Source of the DNA: Proteles cristata cristata
Lineage: Eukaryota; Chordata; Mammalia; Carnivora; Hyaenidae
Direction of reading: 5' to 3'
NCBI GenBank assembly: GCA_017311185.1
Contig: JAESUZ010001712.1
Coordinates: 3,162,001 to 3,226,000, forward strand
DNA length: 64,000 nucleotides
Shown here: positions 58,724 to 64,000 of the stretch, in pieces
Layout: every line of letters begins with the position of its first letter
How positions within the stretch are numbered: the first letter of the stretch is position 1
Notes under the pieces: generated by a model
What the model was told of the DNA's origin: nothing
Database searches by the model: none
What the model saw: the letters and a program-made list of their open reading frames with translations, nothing else
Program-made: the position numbers and the translations under genes

Positions 58724-58986
58724 CCTATTCAATTTTTTAATGGTTTAATTATAAAAACAAGTTTTCCATGACTTTTAGGTTAGAAATAGAAGCCAAGAAG
58801 CATGATAACATTTACTACAGAATCTATATATTGCCGCTGATTGGACTATTAAATTTGGTTTCAGTGAATCAAACCTTGGAGTAATTTTTTAAAAATATTT
58901 TTTAATGAAAAAGAAATCAAGAAGAAAACCCTGGTCTGGAGCAAAACAATATGTGTTATGACTTTAATACACGGTTATCATTTCAG

Positions 58987-59139
58987 GCTCATGAGAGGCT
59001 AGAAGATTCAAAACTAGAAGCTGTCAGTGACAATAACTTAGAATTAGTCAATGAAATTCTTGAAGATATCACTCCTTTAATAAATGTGGATGAAAATGTG
59101 GCAGAACTGGTTGGTATACTCAAAGAGCCTCACTTCCAG
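58987..59139 (+). CDS. PALS2: PALS2 second coding exon, residues 40-90
   Basis: This 153-base, phase-0 exon encodes 51 residues starting AHERLEDSKLEAV and ending VGILKEPHFQ. It covers the end of the first L27 domain and the first helices of the second (L27C), the module that forms heterotetramers with Lin-7 and other MAGUK scaffolds. The acceptor is TTATCATTTCAG|GCT and the donor is CAG|GTAAGT, a consensus donor. It joins in frame to the upstream exon (…SLAK|AHERL) and the downstream one (…EPHFQ|SLLEAH). The intron before it is 12,662 bases. Being 153 bases and symmetric, the exon could be skipped without a frameshift, giving a protein with damaged L27 domains. The open frame continues past the donor as an intronic read-through and is not coding. 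Confidence 0.96.
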
Positions 59140-60469
59140 GTAAGTTTTGCCTATTACTTTCCTACCCAAGTCCCCTGTATTCCCAAAGTATTCTCTTTTA
59201 GCAGTTAAGTTCCACTGTAAGGTGATATATTTAAGATTTTTTTAGAGCCATGTTTTATAAATATGTAAATTCCAACTTAGGTATTTTAATATCCTTATAT
59301 ACTGAGGGTACAAAAGCAGACACACATAACTAAAATACAGTACATTAGTGTATGACAAAAAGACATCAGAATGGATTTTCCTTTGTGTAATTAAAACCAG
59401 CTTTGATTCACCATCAGACCACATGCTATGGATGTTTTCCTTACTGTGATAATGGATTTTCCTTCCTCACTACCAGTTTCACAGCCCTCCTTATTAAAGC
59501 TGTTGCAGTATTGCTTCTGAGACTGAGATGCAGTTGATGACCTTGGAATAAGAACTGTGTAAGAATAGAAACTTATCCATAACATATACTCCACAGGAGC
59601 AAAAAAATAAGTACAATTGAAACATTGGCCTGTATCAGTGAAGAGTTAACCTGTTTAACAAAGAGTCAGTTTTAGAAGAGAAAGGGAAGGGGGGCGGGGA
59701 GATTTCTTATAAACCCATAGTTAAGTGTGGATTGGGACAGTATTCGAAATACAGATCAATAGAAGAGAATCAAAATCCTAGAAATACATCCACATATATA
59801 TGGCAGCTTGATTTGTGACAGAGATACTGCACTTTAAGAGAGAAAGAATGAACTATTCAACAAGTAATCCTGGGATAGAAGAATAAAGTGTCACCTGCTT
59901 TCATTGCAAATCTTAACATTGAAAATCAAGTGGCAAAACCCCTTTGCTTTTTCTCAGGGACTTTCTGTGACCCGTCAACAATGTGGCTGCAAATTATGAA
60001 GGTTTATACTGATATGATTTCTCCATGAATCAGTATCTTAAGTACAAAAAAAAAAAAGGACAGTTCTCAGAGACATCTTTTGTTGGTACTAGTTGATTAA
60101 GATCTTATTTGTCAGAGTAAACTATTTGGACCTTATGCTGAAGACAGTAGGAAACCAAGAGAGGAGAAAAAAGGGGAGTTTGTAAGAATTTTCAAGTTTT
60201 AAGCAGTAAAATCAGTAGGACTTGGTGATTGATTACACATGATAGTTACAGAGGAGGGATGTGGGAAGGATAGGATTTATGAAAAATAATTGGTGGCCCT
60301 CATTGAGATAAGGAACGCTCGAGAAGAAACTGATATGTTATTGTTAAGGTAACTGGCCAAGTTGAGTTTGTGATACTTCGTAAGCATCTGGTAGAGCTTT
60401 CAGGCATGCTGTATATTTTTCATGAATACATAAAACTTAATGAGTATATGAATATATATAAAGTTCAAT
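59140..60469. other. Single-copy intronic stretch
   Basis: No repeat recognised. A short A12 run occurs near 60046. Confidence 0.4.
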
Positions 60470-60692
60470 GGGTCACCTGGGTGGCTCATTTGGTTTAGTG
60501 TCCGACTTTGGCTCAGGTCATGATCTCCAGTCAGTGGGTTTGAGCCCCGTGTCGGACTCTGTCCTAACAGATAGCTCAGAGTCTGGAGCCTGTTTTGGAT
60601 TCTGTATCTCCCTCTCTCTCTGACCCTCCCCTGCTCACGCTGTATCTCTCTCTCAGAAATAAATAAAAAACATTAAAAAAATTTTTTTTAAA
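60470..60692 (+). mobile_element. Felid SINE
   Basis: Plus-strand copy (GGGTCACCTGGGTGGCTCAT … CAGAAATAAATAAAAAACAT). The body has CTGACCCTCCCCTGCTCACG like the young group, but the tail lacks CCTAG and the head is diverged, so it is an intermediate. Confidence 0.93.
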
Positions 60693-60739
60693 GAAATAAA
60701 TATTAGCAAATACTGACAAGCAAAAATTTAAAAATTAAG

Positions 60740-60990
60740 GCATTGCATTCTTAGTAGCCAGATCACTACTGTACCATTCTAGTGCATATTCCTCCATACT
60801 TTTTCTATGCATGAATATACATATTTTTTTCTTTACTGATTGAGATCGTTTTGCACAAGGTGTTTTGTAACTTACCTTTTTTTTTTTCAGTCATTGATTT
60901 CCACTTTTTCATTTTAGTGAATCTTCACCTTGTGTAACATGCATATTCCATTCAGGCATCTCCATTTGATAACAAAATATTGTTTAAGCT
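60740..60990 (-). repeat. Possible antisense L1M 3' sequence
   Basis: GCATATTCCTCCATACTTTT, TGCACAAGGTGTTTTGTAAC and ATGCATATTCCATTCAGGCA loosely follow the same old-L1 layout as at 28.8 kb. Low certainty. Confidence 0.3.
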
Positions 60991-61187
60991 GGTTTGTAAA
61001 TATGGGTTTCCAACCTAGACCCAAATGTGGCATTTGGTTGGACCATCCTTTCTCCCTTGATTATGACGTTGACCTATTAAGAGACCAGGCCGCTGCCCTG
61101 CAGAATATCCCACTATCTGGATGAACTTGGTAGTCTCTTTGCTGTGCTGTTTAGTTATCCCTTCTATTTCCTGTAAACAGAACTTCT

Positions 61188-61410
61188 TTTTTTTTTTTTT
61201 TTTTTAATTTTTAAAATTTATTTCTAGGAGAGAGAGAGACAGCGTGAGCAGGGGAGGGTCAGAGAGAGAGGGAGTCACAGACTGAAACAGGCTCCAGGCT
61301 CTGAGCTGGCAGTCAGCACAGAGCCCGACGCGGGGCTCGAACCCACGAACCGCGAGATCATGACCTAAGCGAAAGTCGGACGCTTAACCGACTAAGCCAC
61401 CCAGGCGCCC
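61188..61410 (-). mobile_element. Felid SINE, young subfamily
   Basis: Full-length minus-strand copy, close to a consensus: TTTATTTCTAGGAGAGAGAG, CGAACCCACGAACCGCGAGA, AACCGACTAAGCCACCC. Perfect 17 bp duplication CTGTAAACAGAACTTCT at 61171 and 61411. Confidence 0.97.
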
Positions 61411-61427
61411 CTGTAAACAGAACTTCT

Positions 61428-63192
61428 ATCTAAAAAAATTGATGATTCAAGTTAATTATTTGGAACTAGAATGCATCACTATTGATGTGATACCGCATGA
61501 ATTAAATACGTCAGATGTGTAACACCTAGTTAGCCCTCCATTATTGATACTGAGATTGGTCCCTTGATTAAGGGCAAAGACAGTCTAATCCTTCCTTTGA
61601 AATAGTCTTCGCTAGGACATAATCTAGTTTGTTATTATTCTAGCATTATACAAGTGCTGTTTCTTGTCCAACCATTTATCTACTTATCAACACAAATTAA
61701 TGCTTGCCTGAGTCAATATTTTCATTAGAGGCTTCAAAATGACATTTTTCAGATTCTGCCATTCTACATTTTGTAGCTGCTATTCTCATATAAAGAGTTT
61801 TTCCTCATCAACTGGGTTATTTGGTTACCACATAATACATTTCATACTGAAAAGTCAGAGAAATGCCTGATCCTTCCCTTCACCAATTTTCAAAGTTAAA
61901 GAATTGTTTAAAATAGCAGTCTCGAATGGTAACAGATGAGTTTTTCAGTCCTTCTGTTTTTTAAATAGAATTGTGCAATTATGGATTTTTCATTAATTCA
62001 GTGTGTTTCAATCCTCTACAATCCTTACTCTTTTTGATTTTCAAGTTAGCATGACTTTGGCTAGTTGTGGACAAATTTTTAGTCCATGACTCTGAAGCTC
62101 ATGAGAGTTCTGGAAGTTATCAATGTGTAAGTAGTAGTGCAGTCACAGGAGTAGTTGATACTGCCTAAGAAAAGGGCATACAGTGAAAACTAAGCAGCCC
62201 AGGTTAGAGGTTTCAGCAACTTATAGCTTTTATACGAATAATCTTTACATATGGATTGGTGAATTTTCCCTTTTGAAATTTGCTTTAGTTACTTACATCA
62301 TATTTTCATGAAATGACCAGAAATTACCAATTAAGCTCATATCTTGATTGCTTCTATTCTGAATCTGTTGACATTTTCTTCCTTCTTTCTGTTTTTGTCT
62401 TTGAATTTGCATTGCACCCACTCAAAAAGTTAATTTTTTGACTCAGTTTTATGTTGGATATACACAATTACAGTATAAATGAAAAACTAAAATACACAAA
62501 TAATTGTAAGATATTCCTAGAAAGCTAGATCAAAGTCCTCCTTGATGATAGCGTATACATAGTAAATGTAGGAGGTAAAATTATATTCAGGACCATTACT
62601 AGCTCATTAGTTTTTTCCCCTTACGATATATATTTTATAGACTAAGCCTTTCTCAGTGATAGACCATCTCTCATCACTGATATGCAGATATTTATCCATT
62701 TTCTATTGGATATCTTTTTAGCAGACATTTTGTACATGTGAAGAATCTATGGTATTATAACGTAACAATTTTAGAGTAAAAATGAGGGTCTGTCCCATTT
62801 GAATTTGTATGATGCCTAATAAACAGGGATTGATGATAGATATTGAATGATATTGCTGATGATAATGGCAGCAGTGAAAGTCAGTGCCTTCTGTGCACCA
62901 CATTTTTGAAGACTAGGGTCAGTTTCCACTGAACACTTAAAAAAATTCTAAAGCTCCATCAATCTCTGCAAATCTTTTAAAACATGAAATATAATACTGT
63001 TTATGTTACTGAAACTATTTATATTGATATTTCTTTAGAAGATTCTGTTGCCTTTGATTTAACTCCTATTTTAGAATTTAATAACGTGTGCCTTGGAATG
63101 TTTTAGCACTCCACTTGGCTAATTAACTCTTACTTTTTAATGACTTAGTCCATCAGTAATCAATAACCACAGGCTGTTTTGAACCCTTATAG
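61428..63192. other. Intronic stretch before the third coding exon
   Basis: 61930-62130 (GTGTTTCAATCCTCTACAAT, CTTACTCTTTTTGATTTTCA) looks like an old L1 3' UTR phrase. The rest is single-copy-looking and unrecognised. Confidence 0.4.
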
Positions 63193-63345
63193 TCACTCTT
63201 GGAGGCCCATGATATTGTGGCATCAAAATGTTATGATTCACCTCCATCAAGCCCAGAAATGAATAATTCTTCTATCAATAATCAGTTATTACCAGTAGAT
63301 GCCATACGTATTCTTGGTATTCACAAAAGAGCTGGGGAGCCATTG
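63193..63345 (+). CDS. PALS2: PALS2 third coding exon, residues 91-141
   Basis: This is another 153-base, phase-0 exon of 51 residues, starting SLLEAHDIVASKCY and ending LGIHKRAGEPL. It encodes the last helix of the second L27 domain (SLLEAHDIVASK), a low-complexity linker with DSPPSSP and NNSSINN, and the first strand of the PDZ domain (AIRILGIHK). The exon stops just before the glycine of the PDZ carboxylate-binding loop, so the peptide-binding groove lies in the next exon, outside this window. The acceptor has a weak tract (TTTTGAACCCTTATAG|TCA). The donor is TTG|GTGAGT. The intron before it is 4,053 bases. Some MAGUKs are phosphorylated in the proline/serine linker; nothing here proves that for this protein. 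Confidence 0.95.
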
Positions 63346-64000
63346 GTGAGTAGACATATCAATGCCTTTTAAAATTTGAAATCTGACATATTTGTGGTTT
63401 ATACATTGTCTCATTTTTTTTTCCTAATTTGTATTATGAAAATTTTAATTCATGTTTATCTGTTTTATCAGTGTTTTTTGGCTTGTATGTAAATACACAA
63501 CTGAAGCTCTCTCAACTTAATATAGCCTACAGAATTAAACCAAATAAAAAGTTAAGCTGAAATAGAGGCCAGAAATTTGATAATGGTCAGCAAAAATTAC
63601 AGGAAATAACTATACTCCATTTCTTTCATCCCTTTGAAGAAATGAACTGAAGTTGCTTGCTAATTATAGTATCAAAATACAGAAGAAAGTTATTTAAAAA
63701 TGAAGGCATTGGGGCTCGTGGGTGGCTTAGTCAGTTAAGTGTGTGACTTGAGTTCAGATCATGATCTCACAGTTCGTGAGTTTGGACCCCATGTCTGACT
63801 ATGTACTGACAGCTCAGAGTCTGGAGCCTGCTTTGGCTTCTGTTTCTCCCTCTCTCTCTCTGCCCCTCCTCCACTCATGCTCTGTCTCTGTCTCTCTCTC
63901 TGTCTCTTTATCTGTCTCTCAAAAATAAATGAACATTAAAAATAAAATTGAAGGCATAGTAAGACTCTGTAAATAGTGAAGTCTTCTATTCCTTGCTAAA
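63346..64000 (+). other. PALS2: PALS2 intron, 5' part, cut by window end
   Basis: Begins with the donor GTGAGT after the third coding exon and runs off the right edge. The only recognised element is a plus-strand SINE at 63711-63943. Confidence 0.9.
63711..63943 (+). mobile_element. Felid SINE, older copy
   Basis: Plus-strand copy (GGGGCTCGTGGGTGGCTTAG … CAAAAATAAATGAACATTAA) with an expanded TCTCTG body. Flanks AAAATGAAGGCAT at 63697 and AAAATTGAAGGCAT at 63944. Confidence 0.94.

Larger units (their letters stand above)
46325..58986 (+). other. PALS2: PALS2 intron between first and second coding exons
   Basis: Intron of 12,662 bases running from GTATAG to TTTCAG. It contains single-copy sequence (46.3-49.3 kb), an old L1 mosaic with nested Tigger1 and SINE insertions (49.4-54.2 kb), then largely single-copy sequence with SINEs and one MIR. 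Confidence 0.9.
59140..63192 (+). other. PALS2: PALS2 intron between second and third coding exons
   Basis: Intron of 4,053 bases from GTAAGT to TTATAG. It holds two SINEs (60470-60692 plus, 61188-61410 minus) and possible ancient L1 3' debris near 60740-60990 and 61930-62130. The remaining sequence shows no recognised repeat. Confidence 0.9.

Noticed and set aside
46208..63345. Assignment to MPP2 or PALS1 instead of PALS2
   Set aside because: MPP2 differs at many L27 positions and PALS1 has a long unrelated N-terminus; the three exons fit PALS2 throughout.
2890..63943. Many tRNA-like A and B boxes
   Set aside because: All belong to SINE heads. None folds as a complete tRNA gene with CCA-end stem and terminator.
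1..64000. A new multi-gene biological system
   Set aside because: The only gene is PALS2. All other coding-like signal is transposon-derived or chance, so I make no claim of a new system.

Overview
This is mammalian genomic DNA from a cat-family (felid) carnivore. It holds the 5' coding part of one gene, PALS2 (also called MPP6 or VAM1), a membrane-associated guanylate kinase scaffold, read on the + strand. The species group is inferred from about 39 copies of a tRNA-derived SINE with the felid-type head (GGGGCGCCTGGGTGGCT) and an A-rich AAATAAA tail, and from felid-style L1 ends. Introns are AT-rich, and there are no operons, bacterial genes, CRISPR arrays or tRNA genes.

Gene layout. Three protein-coding exons are supported by homology and by correct splice sites: 46203-46324 (start codon at 46208, residues 1-39), 58987-59139 (residues 40-90) and 63193-63345 (residues 91-141). 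All coding boundaries are phase 0. Together they encode both L27 domains, the proline/serine linker and the first strand of the PDZ domain. The rest of PDZ, the SH3 and the guanylate kinase domain must lie past the right edge. Bases 1-46202 are the 3' part of the 5'-UTR intron. I see no promoter, CpG island or upstream exon there.

Repeat layout. 0-19 kb: an L2, a Tigger7-like DNA transposon with a SINE inside it, an LTR, MER5A-like hAT relics, a MIR, a felid L1 tail (minus strand), a second Tigger-type element and L2 blocks. 21-40 kb: SINE-dense, with L1 5'-region relics (29-33 kb) and a SINE cluster at 38.8-39.5 kb in which three SINEs used one target site. 40-54 kb: an L1-dominated mosaic around the first coding exon, with a young L1 tail only about 0.33 kb upstream of that exon, an internally deleted Tigger1 nested in an old L1, and an unexplained GC-richer block at 42.2-44.1 kb. 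54-64 kb: mostly single-copy intron with scattered SINEs.

Most notable points. (1) A young SINE subfamily (nine copies) has near-perfect Pol III A and B boxes. Read in the PALS2 sense direction, its antisense copies present a poly-T tract followed by TTTATTTCTAG|G, a strong-looking splice acceptor that older copies lack. (2) Three SINEs inserted into one ~25 bp site. (3) Two of these form a head-to-head inverted pair carrying an unusual cluster of small deletions. (4) The block at 42.2-44.1 kb has antisense open stretches that resemble a decayed retrocopy I could not identify. I found no convincing new gene system. The window is a normal gene in a repeat-rich intronic landscape.
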